The notes under the pieces are model-generated. The model was not told the origin of the DNA, did no database searches, and saw only the letters and a program-made list of their open reading frames with translations. From Castellaniella denitrificans (GTDB lineage Bacteria; Pseudomonadota; Gammaproteobacteria; Burkholderiales; Burkholderiaceae_B), in the NCBI RefSeq assembly GCF_042653765.1, contig NZ_JBHSEZ010000001.1, positions 558,001-622,000 of the forward strand: a stretch of DNA of 64,000 nt, written 5' to 3'. Shown here in pieces: positions 9,223 to 17,886 of this stretch; the stretch's first letter is position 1, and the number at the start of each line of letters is the position of its first letter. Made by a program: the position numbers and the translations under genes.

Positions 9223-12078
9223 GTGAAGCCCGCAACCCCGAACGAAACCATTTCCCCCCTGCGACAAGACATCCGGATGCTGGGCCGGACCCTGGGGGAA
9301 GTCATCCGGGACTGCGAGGGCCGCGCCGTCTACGACGTGATCGAAAAGCTGCGCCGCGCCGCCGTGAAGTTCCGCCGCGAGGGCCAGGACCGCGACGGCC
9401 GCATGCTGGAGCGCCAGATCCGCCGCCTGGCCGACGGCGAGGCCAATTCCGTGGCGCGCGCCTTCAGCTACTTCCTGCACCTGTCCAACATCGCCGAGGA
9501 CCGCGACCAGACCCGCCGCCAGCGCCGGCAATGGCAGGCCGAAGGCCCTGCCGTCCCGGGCAGCCTGCGGCACGCCGTCGACCTGCTGCAGGCCGCCGGC
9601 CTGTCCGGTGCGCGCATCCGCCAGCACCTGGCCTCGGCCTGCATCGTGCCGGTGCTGACGGCGCACCCCACCGAAGTCCAGCGCAAGAGCACACTGGACC
9701 TGCACCAGGCCATCGCCCGGCACCTGCGCCAGCTGGACACGCCGCACGCGCCGCTGGAAGCCGCCCGGCTGCGGGAACGCCTGACCGGGCTGATCGCCGC
9801 CCTGTGGCAGACCCGCATGCTGCGCCAGAGCAAGCTCACCGTGCTCGACGAGATCGACAACGCCCTGTCCTACTACACCAGCACCTTCTTCAGCACCCTG
9901 CCCCAGCTCCACCTGGACATGGGAGCGCTGCTGCGCAAGCCGGCGCGCACCGTGTTCGACGTGGACAACACGCCGCTGCCGCCCTTCGTCCACATGGGCA
10001 GTTGGATCGGCGGCGACCGCGACGGCAACCCGAACGTGGACGCAGGCACGCTGGAACAGGCGCTGCTGCGCCAATGCGTGCATGTGCTGCGCTACTACCT
10101 GACCGAGGTCCACGCCCTGGGCGCCGAACTGTCGGTCTCGCAGTCCCTGATGCGCGTCACCCCCGCCCTGGCCGAACTGGCCGCCGCCAGCCAGGATCCG
10201 TCGCCCCACCGCCAGGACGAGCCCTACCGGCGCGCCTGCATCCACATCTACGCCCGGCTCGCCGCCACCGCGCGGGCCCTGACCGGCCGGCGCCTGGCCC
10301 GGCGCACCATCTACGACGCCCCGGCCTACGGCACGGCCGCCGAACTGGCCGAGGACCTGCGCATCGTGGCCGAATCGCTGGACACGCACCACGGCGCCCT
10401 GGTCGCGCGGCTGCGCCTGACGCACCTGCGCCAGGCAGTCGGGATCTTCGGCCTGCACCTGGCCACGGTGGACTTGCGGCAAAGTTCCGACGTCCACGAG
10501 CGCGTGCTCGACGAGCTGATGCGCCATGTCCACGTGACCCTGGACGGCAAGCCCGTGCGCTACGCCAGGCTGTCCGAGGCCGACCGCGTCCGCGTGCTGC
10601 GCCAGGAACTGCGCGAGCCGCGCCCCCTGGTCTCGCCCTGGATCGAATATTCGGCCGAGACGACCAAGGAACTGGCCATCCTGCGCATGGCCGCGGACTG
10701 CCGCCGCCGCTTCGGCGCCGCCGCCCTGCGCCAGACCATCGTGTCCCACACCGAGACCCTCAGCGACCTGCTGGAAGTCCTGGTGCTGCAGCAGGAAACC
10801 GGCCTGATCGCCCCCACCACGGCCAGCGACGCCACTCCCGACAGCGGGCTGATGGTGGTGCCGCTGTTCGAGACCATCCCCGACCTGGAGCGCGGCCCGG
10901 ACATCATGGACGCCTGGCTGTCGCTGCCCGAGGTCGCCGCGCGCGTGCGCCACGCCCAGCACGGCATCCAGGAAGTCATGCTCGGCTATTCCGACAGCAA
11001 CAAGGACGGCGGCTACCTGACCTCGAACTGGTCGCTCTACCAGGCCGAGCGGCGCCTGGTCGAAGTCTTCCGCAAGCACCGCACCCGCCTGCGCCTGTTC
11101 CACGGGCGCGGCGGCTCCGTGGGCCGGGGCGGCGGTCCCAGCTACGATTCCATCCTGTCGCAGCCTCCGGGCACCGTGAACAACCAGATCCGCCTCACCG
11201 AACAGGGCGAGATCATCCAGGGCCGCTACAAGGACGCCGAGGTCGGACGCTCGCACCTGGAGCTGTTCGTCGCCGCCACCCTGGAGGCCAGCCTGGCGTC
11301 CGGCTCCCCGGCCTCCCGGGCCGAGGACGACCACGCCGCCCGCTACGGCGAGGCCATGGCCTGGATGTCGGAAACCGCCCGGCGCGCCTACCGCGACCTG
11401 GTCTACGGCACGGAAGGCTTCACGGACTATTTCTTCGCTTCGACGCCGATCCGCGAAATCGCCGGCCTGAACATCGGCTCGCGCCCGTCCTCGCGCAAGA
11501 CCCTGCAGCGCATCGAGGACCTACGCGCCATCCCCTGGTCGTTCTCCTGGGCCCAGTGCCGCCTGCCCCTGCCCGGCTGGTACGGCATGGGCACGGCGCT
11601 GCGGCGCTACCTGGCCGAGGGCGGGCCCGACCAGGCCCTGTCGCCAGAGGAACGCCTGGAACGCCTGCGGGCCATGGCGCGGGACTGGCCGTTCTTCCGC
11701 ACGCTGCTGTCCAACATGGAGCAAGTGCTGGCCAAGACCGACCTCGCCATCGGCCGCGCCTACGCCGAACTGGTGCCCGACAAGGCCCTGCGCAAGCGCA
11801 TCTTCGAACGCATCGCCGCCGAATACCAGGCCACGCTGGACGCCTTCCGCACAGTCACCGGCCACGACCTGCTGGCGCACGACGAGCCCCTGCGCAGCGC
11901 CCTGGCCGAACGCTTCGCCTACATCGACCCGCTGAACCACCTGCAGGTCGAGCTGCTGCGCCGCGTGCGCTCCGGCCACGCCTCCGCGCGCCGCGCCGAC
12001 GAGCAGGAATCGCGCGACCAGCGCGCGATCCACATGACCATCAACGGCATCGCCGCAGGGCTGAGGAACTCGGGATGA
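9223..12078 (+). CDS. ppc: Phosphoenolpyruvate carboxylase
   Basis: Anaplerotic enzyme that adds bicarbonate to PEP to form oxaloacetate (EC 4.1.1.31). The 951-residue protein has the catalytic His in LTAHPTEVQRKS, WIGGDRDGNPNV, the HGRGGSVGRGGGP loop, the GEIIQGRY and RPSSRK segments, SFSWAQCRLPLPGWYG, and a C-terminus MTINGIAAGLRNSG close to the family's usual end. The start is a GTG with GGAG upstream. Transcription diverges from ilvD. Its bicarbonate demand may connect with the inorganic-carbon uptake genes dabAB near 32 kb (inference). Confidence 0.96.
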   Translation: MKPATPNETISPLRQDIRMLGRTLGEVIRDCEGRAVYDVIEKLRRAAVKFRREGQDRDGRMLERQIRRLADGEANSVARAFSYFLHLSNIAEDRDQTRRQRRQWQAEGPAVPGSLRHAVDLLQAAGLSGARIRQHLASACIVPVLTAHPTEVQRKSTLDLHQAIARHLRQLDTPHAPLEAARLRERLTGLIAALWQTRMLRQSKLTVLDEIDNALSYYTSTFFSTLPQLHLDMGALLRKPARTVFDVDNTPLPPFVHMGSWIGGDRDGNPNVDAGTLEQALLRQCVHVLRYYLTEVHALGAELSVSQSLMRVTPALAELAAASQDPSPHRQDEPYRRACIHIYARLAATARALTGRRLARRTIYDAPAYGTAAELAEDLRIVAESLDTHHGALVARLRLTHLRQAVGIFGLHLATVDLRQSSDVHERVLDELMRHVHVTLDGKPVRYARLSEADRVRVLRQELREPRPLVSPWIEYSAETTKELAILRMAADCRRRFGAAALRQTIVSHTETLSDLLEVLVLQQETGLIAPTTASDATPDSGLMVVPLFETIPDLERGPDIMDAWLSLPEVAARVRHAQHGIQEVMLGYSDSNKDGGYLTSNWSLYQAERRLVEVFRKHRTRLRLFHGRGGSVGRGGGPSYDSILSQPPGTVNNQIRLTEQGEIIQGRYKDAEVGRSHLELFVAATLEASLASGSPASRAEDDHAARYGEAMAWMSETARRAYRDLVYGTEGFTDYFFASTPIREIAGLNIGSRPSSRKTLQRIEDLRAIPWSFSWAQCRLPLPGWYGMGTALRRYLAEGGPDQALSPEERLERLRAMARDWPFFRTLLSNMEQVLAKTDLAIGRAYAELVPDKALRKRIFERIAAEYQATLDAFRTVTGHDLLAHDEPLRSALAERFAYIDPLNHLQVELLRRVRSGHASARRADEQESRDQRAIHMTINGIAAGLRNSG

Positions 12079-12085
12079 GGCCGGA

Positions 12086-12115
12086 CACGAAATAGTCCCC
12101 GCGGACTATTTCGTG
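12086..12115. terminator. Perfect 13-bp hairpin after ppc
   Basis: CACGAAATAGTCC and GGACTATTTCGTG pair perfectly around a CCGC loop, beginning 7 bp after the ppc stop codon. The position between the convergent ppc and EamA genes and the stem strength point to a transcription terminator; no U-tract follows on the plus strand. Confidence 0.7.
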
Positions 12116-12215
12116 CCTGCCGAATCGAAGCGGCCTGCAGGCCGCGACGTGGGGAGCTGCCCCAATCCTCGACGATCCGTGCCTGCCGAATCGGAGCGGC
12201 CCGCAGGCCGCGACG
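12112..12215. repeat. Two tandem 38-bp repeats with internal palindrome (REP-like)
   Basis: A 38-bp unit beginning CGTGCCTGCCGAATCG occurs at 12112-12149 and again at 12178-12215 with two mismatches, a 66-bp period. Each copy contains a palindrome: GCGGCCTGCAGGCCGC in the first, the same with one base changed in the second. The arrangement in an intergenic gap next to a terminator resembles REP/BIME elements. Two copies are seen in this window only. Confidence 0.6.
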
Positions 12216-12226
12216 CGGGCACTGCG

Positions 12227-13138
12227 TCAGTGCCGCTTCGAATACGCCAGCAGCACGATGCCGCCCAGCACCACGGCGCCGCCCAGCAACTGCAAACCGC
12301 CGAAGACCTGATCCAGCATCAGCCAGCCGAACAGCAGGCTGGCCACGGGCTCGATGTTCATCACCGGCGCATTGCGCGCCATGTCCAGGCGCGGCACGAA
12401 CACGAACAGGACCGTGAACGCCGTGGCGTACAGGACCGACAGGGAGGCCAGGGCGGCCCATCCCTGGCCGCTGGCCGGCGGATCCATGCCGCCGGGCACC
12501 ACGCCCGCCGAACCGGCCGCCAGCATGCCGCAAAAGACGATCAGGATGGTATAGAGGCTGCGCACCGCGCCCGGCAGGGCCGAGAGGCGATGCTCGGTGA
12601 TCCACAAGCCGCCGGAGAACACGCAGGCGGCCATGAAGGCGAAGCCGATCCCCGCCTTCCAGGCCGGCGCCATGGAATCCGCCGTCGACAGCCACGCCGG
12701 CAGGTCCAGCACCAGCACCAGGCCGCACAGGATCAGTCCCATCAGCAGGCAGGCGCGCCGCGTCGGTGGCGAACCGCCGAGCGCCCAGGTCAGCAGGGCC
12801 AGCAGGATCGGGAACGTATTGCCGATCAGCAGCGCCAGGGCGACCGGGATGCGGGCCACGGCCGAGTACAGGCACAGGCTCTGCGTCGCGATCAGCAGGC
12901 CGAGCACGATCTGCCATTTGGCCAGGCCGGGCGCCAGGCGCAGACGCGGCTGGCGCCATAGCACGAACCCCGCCAGGGCCAGCAGGGTCAGGCCCGAACG
13001 GCAGACGATGGCCAGCAGCAGGCCGGCCTGGTCGTCGAAGGCGAGGCGGGCCGCCACGTGGTTGGCGGCGAACAGCGCGCCCACGGCCAGCAGGGTCGCC
13101 ACGGCGGCGCGCCGCGGCAGCACAGCGGTAGACGTCAT
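12227..13138 (-). CDS. EamA/DMT-superfamily transporter
   Basis: Inner-membrane protein of 303 residues with about ten hydrophobic helices and two EamA repeats (roughly residues 10-145 and 160-300). The second repeat contains EPVASLLFGWLMLDQVF, the usual conserved stretch of the family, whose members export amino acids or other metabolites. The start at 13138 is preceded by GGAG; the frame continues upstream into the TRAP gene but without a start context. It follows the TRAP permease by 22 bp and may be co-expressed with it. Substrate unknown. Confidence 0.85.
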   Translation of the reverse strand: MTSTAVLPRRAAVATLLAVGALFAANHVAARLAFDDQAGLLLAIVCRSGLTLLALAGFVLWRQPRLRLAPGLAKWQIVLGLLIATQSLCLYSAVARIPVALALLIGNTFPILLALLTWALGGSPPTRRACLLMGLILCGLVLVLDLPAWLSTADSMAPAWKAGIGFAFMAACVFSGGLWITEHRLSALPGAVRSLYTILIVFCGMLAAGSAGVVPGGMDPPASGQGWAALASLSVLYATAFTVLFVFVPRLDMARNAPVMNIEPVASLLFGWLMLDQVFGGLQLLGGAVVLGGIVLLAYSKRH

Positions 13139-13160
13139 GCGGGAAAGCTCCGGAAGAAGA

Positions 13161-14444
13161 TCAGGACAGCAGGAGACCGGGCAGCCACAGGGAGAAGCCC
13201 GGCACGTAGGTGACCAGCGCCAGGGCCACCAGCAGGGCGCCATAGAAGGGCCAGATCGTGCGCATCACCGTCCCCACCGACACCTGCCCGATCGCGCAGC
13301 CGATGAACTGGGTGGTCCCCACCGGGGGCGTGTTCAGTCCCAGCGCGCAGTTCAGCAGCATCACGATCCCGAACTGGACCGGTCCCATGCCGTACTGCAT
13401 GCAGATGGGCAGAAAGATCGGCGTGCAGATCAGGATCGTGGCGGCCATGTCGAGAAAGGTACCCAGCACGAACAGCGCGATGTTCACCATCAGGAAGATG
13501 GCCCAGGGACTGTCCGAGACCGAGGCCATCAACGCCCCGGTCTTTTCGGCCACGCCATAGAAACCGATCAGGTAGCCGAAGGTCGCCGAGATCCCGATCA
13601 GCAGCAGCACCACGCCGGTCGTCTTGACGGCCTTGGCCGCCGCCGCGACGAACTGCCGCCACTTCAGGGTGCGGTAGACCAGCGCGGTCAGCAGCAAGGC
13701 ATACAGGGCCGCCACGGCCGCCGATTCCGTCGCCGTGAACACGCCGCTCAGGATGCCGGCGATGATCAGCACGATCACCAGCATGCCGGGCAGCGCCGCC
13801 GCCAGCGAATGCAGCACGATCGACCACCCCGGGAACGTGCCGGCCGGATAGCCGCGCTTGCGCGCGACCAGATAGGCGGCCACCAGATTGCAGAACGTCA
13901 GCAGGATGGCGGGCACGACCCCGGCGGCGATCAGCGCGGCGATGGACACCTTGCCGCCCGCCGCCAGCGTGTAGATGATGATGTTGTGGCTGGTCGGCAT
14001 CAGCGCGCCGACCAGCGCGGCGTGCGTGGTCACGTTGACGGCATAGTCCGCGTGATAGCCCTCGCGCTTCATCATCGGGATCATGACCGACCCCATGGCC
14101 GACACATCGGCCACCGGCGAGCCCGACACCCCGCCGAACAGGGTGCAGGCCAGCACGTTGGACATGCCCAGGCCGCCGCGCACATGCCCCACCAGCGCCT
14201 TGGCAAAGGACACGATGCGGTCGGCCACCCCGCCATACAGCATCAGCTCGCCCGTGAAGATGAAGAATGGAATCGCCAGGAACGAAAAGGCGTTCATGCC
14301 CGAGGTCATCTGCTGGAACGCCACGGCGATGGGCAGATCCTCGTAGACGATGGCGGTGATCGAGGCCAGCCCGATCGCGAAGGCGACCGGCACGCCGATC
14401 ACCAGGAAGACCGTGAAGGCCAGGGAAAGAATGGTCAGCGCCAT
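13161..14444 (-). CDS. TRAP transporter large permease (DctM family)
   Basis: A 427-residue, about 12-helix inner-membrane protein that couples Na+ entry to uptake of a binding-protein-delivered carboxylate or sugar acid. Family signatures include FLAIPFFIFTGELM, GGVSGSPVADVSAMGSVMIP and LGLNTPPVGTTQF. Its ATG overlaps the end of the small-permease gene by 10 bp, with GGTGGAA as ribosome site. With the DctQ and DctP genes upstream it completes one TRAP system next to the uronate dehydrogenase/lactonase fusion, which suggests hexuronate uptake (inference from context). Confidence 0.92.
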   Translation of the reverse strand: MALTILSLAFTVFLVIGVPVAFAIGLASITAIVYEDLPIAVAFQQMTSGMNAFSFLAIPFFIFTGELMLYGGVADRIVSFAKALVGHVRGGLGMSNVLACTLFGGVSGSPVADVSAMGSVMIPMMKREGYHADYAVNVTTHAALVGALMPTSHNIIIYTLAAGGKVSIAALIAAGVVPAILLTFCNLVAAYLVARKRGYPAGTFPGWSIVLHSLAAALPGMLVIVLIIAGILSGVFTATESAAVAALYALLLTALVYRTLKWRQFVAAAAKAVKTTGVVLLLIGISATFGYLIGFYGVAEKTGALMASVSDSPWAIFLMVNIALFVLGTFLDMAATILICTPIFLPICMQYGMGPVQFGIVMLLNCALGLNTPPVGTTQFIGCAIGQVSVGTVMRTIWPFYGALLVALALVTYVPGFSLWLPGLLLS

Positions 14445-15016
14445 GAGGGTTCCACCTTCTTGTTGCGCAGGACTGCGATGATGTGTTCGGCGGAAAAGAG
14501 CATGATCAATCCGCCCGCGATCGTGGCCGGCATGTATTTCCAGCCTTCGGACAGGCCCAGGTTGGGAATCTTGTAGGCATGCACGGATTCGGCCAACAGG
14601 GCGCAGTTCCAGGCCATGAGCAGGCCGAAGACCAGCACCAGCGCGTGGATCGCCACGAGCATGACACGGCGAGGCTCGGCGGGCACCATCTGCAGCAGGG
14701 ACTCGAAACCGATGTGGGTGCCGTCACGCACCCCCACGGCCGCGCCCGTCATGGTCACGTACAGGACCAGCAGCAGCGACAGGCTTTCGGCCCAGGTCGG
14801 CGTGTCGTTGAGCACATGACGGCCGAAGACCTGGAACAGGACGGCCGCCAGCAAGGCGATGATGCCCGCGACGCTGAGCATCATGCACAGGCGCGCCAGG
14901 CGGGCGCAGGCCCGCGTGTAGCCGTCGGACCATCGGGTCCACCTGCCCGGCGCGGCGGAGGCGCGGCCGGCGGCCGCCTCCATGCCGGCCAGGCCGGAAT
15001 CGGAGGCGCGCCCCAC
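14435..15016 (-). CDS. TRAP transporter small permease (DctQ family)
   Basis: Four-helix membrane partner of the large TRAP permease. The 193-residue reading begins at a GTG two bases after the binding-protein stop; an ATG at codon 12 is an alternative start. The core shows the family pattern LFQVFGRHVLNDTPTWAESL at about residues 60-80 and the helix pair ending in IAVLRN. It is coupled by overlap to the large permease gene. The first 35 residues are Ala/Gly/Arg-rich and may not all be translated. Confidence 0.88.
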   Translation of the reverse strand: MGRASDSGLAGMEAAAGRASAAPGRWTRWSDGYTRACARLARLCMMLSVAGIIALLAAVLFQVFGRHVLNDTPTWAESLSLLLVLYVTMTGAAVGVRDGTHIGFESLLQMVPAEPRRVMLVAIHALVLVFGLLMAWNCALLAESVHAYKIPNLGLSEGWKYMPATIAGGLIMLFSAEHIIAVLRNKKVEPSWR

Positions 15017-15017
15017 T

Positions 15018-15995
15018 TTACTTCACCGCCTGGATGCGCTTGACCAGGTCACGCATCTCGTCGGTCGTGACGAAGCGGTCGTAGACCGGCTGCATCACGC
15101 TCTGGAACGAGGCCTTGTCGGTCTCGACCACCTCGGCGCCCGCCTTCTGCACGATTTCCAGGGACTTTTTCTCGCGTTCGGCCCACAGCCGGCGCATGTA
15201 GGGCACGGACTCGCGCGCCGCGTCCAGAATGATCTTGCGATCGGCCTCGGGCAGCTTGTCCCACTGGCGCTTGGAGAACAGCAGCATCTCGGGCGTCATG
15301 GTGTGCTCGGTGCGGGAGAAGTACTTCGCCACTTCGTAGTGGTGCCCGCTTTCGTAGCTGGGCGAGTTGTTCTCTGCCGCGTCGATCAGGCCGGTCTTCA
15401 GCGAGGTGTAGACCTCGCCCAGGGGCATGGGCGTCGCATTGGCGCCGATCGCCTCGATCATGGCCACCGACAGGTCGGACTGCTGCACCCTGATCTTCAT
15501 GCCCTTGGTGTCGGCCACGCTGCGCACCGGCTTGGGGGAATACATGGAACGCGCGCCGCTGTCGTACCAGGCCAGGCCGACGAAACCGGCTTGCTCGCAG
15601 GATTTGAGCATCTGGTCGCCGATGTCGCTGTCGAGCACCTTGTGCAGGTGTTCCGTCGAGGTGAACAGAAACGGCAGGGACGGCACGCGGGTGACTTCGC
15701 AGATGTTGTGCATGGCCGCGCTGCTGACGCGGGCCATGGTCAGCGCGCCGAGCTTGACCTGCTCGATCGAGTCGTTCTCGCTGCCCAGCGCGCCGCCGGA
15801 GAATACCTTGACGGTGATCCGCCCGTTGCTGCGTTCCTTGATCAGCTCGCCCATCTTCTTGACCGCCAGCACCGTGGGATAGTCATCGGGATGAATGTCG
15901 GCCGAGCGCAACTCCAGTGCCCGGGCCGTCCCGGCGGACAGCAGCATGCCGGCGGCGACGGCCAGCGCCGCGCGTTTCAGATTCAAGTAGGTCAT
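15018..15995 (-). CDS. TRAP transporter solute-binding protein (DctP family), candidate uronate binder
   Basis: Periplasmic binding protein of 325 residues with a signal peptide (1 to about 26, ending ARALE). The DctP-fold motif KGMKIRVQQSDLSVAMIEAIGANATPM carries the conserved ligand-carboxylate Arg. It further has GEVYTSLKTGLIDAAENN and the segment SPSYESGHHYEVAKYFSRTEHT. DctP proteins with similar segments include binders of D-glucuronate and D-galacturonate. GAGGAAG supports the start. It is separated from the upstream uronate dehydrogenase/lactonase gene by a terminator, so it probably has its own promoter in the 135-bp gap. Confidence 0.9.
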   Translation of the reverse strand: MTYLNLKRAALAVAAGMLLSAGTARALELRSADIHPDDYPTVLAVKKMGELIKERSNGRITVKVFSGGALGSENDSIEQVKLGALTMARVSSAAMHNICEVTRVPSLPFLFTSTEHLHKVLDSDIGDQMLKSCEQAGFVGLAWYDSGARSMYSPKPVRSVADTKGMKIRVQQSDLSVAMIEAIGANATPMPLGEVYTSLKTGLIDAAENNSPSYESGHHYEVAKYFSRTEHTMTPEMLLFSKRQWDKLPEADRKIILDAARESVPYMRRLWAEREKKSLEIVQKAGAEVVETDKASFQSVMQPVYDRFVTTDEMRDLVKRIQAVK

Positions 15996-16029
15996 GTCTT
16001 CCTCTCTTCGTTCGAAGTATGGTTTTGTG

Positions 16030-16054
16030 TTTTGGAACTGCTTTTTGGCACTGC
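16030..16054. promoter_or_regulatory. Tandem 12-bp direct repeat upstream of the TRAP operon
   Basis: TTTTGGAACTGC (16030-16041) and TTTTGGCACTGC (16043-16054) lie 13 bp apart and differ by one base; both are followed by TT or TTTT. They sit 35-60 bp before the TRAP binding-protein start. None of the ATAYGATGACRTAT sites is seen here, so the repeat may be a binding site of another regulator, or part of the promoter. Confidence 0.35.
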
Positions 16055-16090
16055 TTCAGGGACCGCGGGACACTGTGGCAAAAGCGCCCG

Positions 16091-16123
16091 CAAAAACAAG
16101 GCGGCCCGCAAATGCGGGCCGCC
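16091..16123 (-). terminator. Rho-independent terminator of the uronate dehydrogenase/lactonase gene
   Basis: On the minus strand GGCGGCCCGCA and TGCGGGCCGCC form a perfect 11-bp stem with a 2-base loop, followed by a T-rich tract (TTGTTTTTG). It begins 8 bp after the stop of the fusion gene and separates it from the TRAP operon. Confidence 0.85.
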
Positions 16124-16130
16124 GGGTGAA

Positions 16131-17870
16131 TCAAAGGGCGTAGGCGGATTCCTCGACCCCGGTGACGCCGGGCCGCAGGGCGAACACCGCGCCGTCCAGC
16201 GCATGCGGGGCCGCATCCGGCAGACGGATCGAGGTCACGAACAGGGTATCCAGGCCATCGCCGCCGAAGGCGCACATGGCGGGCTTGGCGACCGGCACCC
16301 GCAGGCTGCGGTCCAGCCGGCCCTCGGGCGTGTAGCGGTGCACCATGCCCGCGTCGTTGCCGCAGATCCAGTAGCAACCCTCGGCATCGATGGCCGCGCC
16401 GTCGGGCCGGCCGCCGGCCAGCGCTTCGATGAACAGGCGGCGGCCGCTGGGCACTCCGGTGTCGATGTCGTAGTCGCAGGCCCAGACGCACTGCCGCGAC
16501 CCATGGGAATCGGACAGGTACATCGTGCGCCCGTCGGGGCTGAACGCGGTGCCGTTGGGCACGATCAGGTCTTCGCCCATGCGATCCAGACGCAGTCTTT
16601 CGCCGCGGCCGGTCATGCGGTACAGCGCGCCGACCGGGGCGCCCTGCGCCATGTCCATCAGCATGGAGCCGACCCAGAAGCGTCCTTGACGGTCGCAGCG
16701 GCCATCGTTGAAGCGCATGCCGGGCCGCGCATGATCGACGCCCGTCCAGCGCTCCGTCGCCAGGACCTGGCCGGCGTCCAGGCTCAGGCGATAGATGCCG
16801 TCTTCCATGGCGCCGATCCAGCCACCTTCGCACAGCCGGGCGATACAGCCGATCTGCTGGCCGGCGCGCCAGCTGGTGTGCTGCTGGTCGCGCAAGCGCC
16901 AGCGATGCACGGCGCCGGCCTGCACGTCGATCCAGTACAGGGCCTGCTCGCCCGGGTGCCAGACCGGGCTTTCGCCCGTCTGGTTGCGCAGGTGCACGAC
17001 CAGTTCGGCCTCGCCCGCGGAGCGCGTGGCGCGCCGCGCGGGCGGCGTCTTTTCATAGGGACCGGCGGCGGTGAAGGCGCCACCCTGATAGACCATGTCG
17101 GGATCGTCGGCCGGCGGCGCCGGCTGGCGCTCGACTTCGGCACGGAAGGGCTCGGAACTGTCCTGCGGGACATAGCCCAGGATGGCGGCGCCGGAGTTGT
17201 CCCACCAACCGTCGCGGTTGTCCGAGGCGCCGTAGACCACGGTGTGGCCCACGCCCGGAGTGAACAAGCCGCGCCGCACCAGATCGGTCAGGTCGCGGTA
17301 GCTGAGCCAGGTGTGCATCATCCGGCGATTGCGCGGCGCCGGAAAGGACGAGCCGATGCGCACGCTGACGGTCTCGATCCCATAGCGGTCGTGATAGAAG
17401 GACGCCAGGTCCTCGCCGAAGGACTTGGACAGGCCGTAATAGCCATCGGGACGGCGCGGCGACCTGCTGTCCAGCCGCACGCCCTGCCGATAGAAGCCGA
17501 TCACGTGGTTGGAACTGGCGAACACGATGCGGCGCGCCCCGTGCCGGCGTGCGGCCTCGTAGATGTGGTACGTGCCCCGTATGTTCGCCTCGATGATTTC
17601 CTCGAAGGGCCGTTCCACTGAAATGCCGCCCAGGTGCACGACCGCGTCGACGCCTTCCATGAGGGCATCCACCGCGTCCTTGTCCGACAGATCGCAAGCC
17701 ACGATCTCCTCGTGGGGCCCCTCGGACGGCGCCATCGGGGCGATGTCGGACAGCCGCAGGACCCGCGCATAGGGCCGCAGCGTCTCGCGCAGCACCTTGC
17801 CCAGGCCGCCGGCCGCGCCGGTCAGCAGGATGCGGTCATAGGTTCGCGCGGCGCCGGTATCGTCTGCCAT
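16131..17870 (-). CDS. Bifunctional uronate dehydrogenase / SMP-30-type aldarolactonase fusion
   Basis: A single 579-residue protein with two complete domains. Residues 1 to about 272 are a uronate dehydrogenase very like the product of 6215-7036, with Rossmann GAAGGLG (18-24) and catalytic Tyr145/Lys149 in YYGLSK. After a short Pro/Arg/Ala linker (about 273-290), residues 291-579 are an SMP-30/gluconolactonase/LRE beta-propeller. Glu300 (TGESPVW), Asn439 (VPNGTAFSPDG) and Asp490 (RPDGAAID) are expected metal ligands, and Asn388 (RFNDGRCD) lines the pocket. Udh makes an aldarolactone and SMP-30 members include uronolactonases, so the two halves catalyse successive steps. AAGGA precedes the ATG; no internal stop or frameshift is visible. 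It follows kdgD by 16 bp in the same operon. Family assignment of both halves is firm; bifunctionality is inferred. Confidence 0.9.
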   Translation of the reverse strand: MADDTGAARTYDRILLTGAAGGLGKVLRETLRPYARVLRLSDIAPMAPSEGPHEEIVACDLSDKDAVDALMEGVDAVVHLGGISVERPFEEIIEANIRGTYHIYEAARRHGARRIVFASSNHVIGFYRQGVRLDSRSPRRPDGYYGLSKSFGEDLASFYHDRYGIETVSVRIGSSFPAPRNRRMMHTWLSYRDLTDLVRRGLFTPGVGHTVVYGASDNRDGWWDNSGAAILGYVPQDSSEPFRAEVERQPAPPADDPDMVYQGGAFTAAGPYEKTPPARRATRSAGEAELVVHLRNQTGESPVWHPGEQALYWIDVQAGAVHRWRLRDQQHTSWRAGQQIGCIARLCEGGWIGAMEDGIYRLSLDAGQVLATERWTGVDHARPGMRFNDGRCDRQGRFWVGSMLMDMAQGAPVGALYRMTGRGERLRLDRMGEDLIVPNGTAFSPDGRTMYLSDSHGSRQCVWACDYDIDTGVPSGRRLFIEALAGGRPDGAAIDAEGCYWICGNDAGMVHRYTPEGRLDRSLRVPVAKPAMCAFGGDGLDTLFVTSIRLPDAAPHALDGAVFALRPGVTGVEESAYAL

Positions 17871-17886
17871 GTTCGCCGTCCTTCGT

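Noticed and set aside
9018..9305. An N-terminal extension of IlvD by 96 residues
   Set aside because: The conserved family N-terminus begins at 9017; the extension crosses the inverted-repeat element and the ppc start region.
9082..11334. A 750-codon minus-strand open frame opposite ppc
   Set aside because: Shadow of ppc; repetitive Gln/Gly/Val composition and no domain wording.
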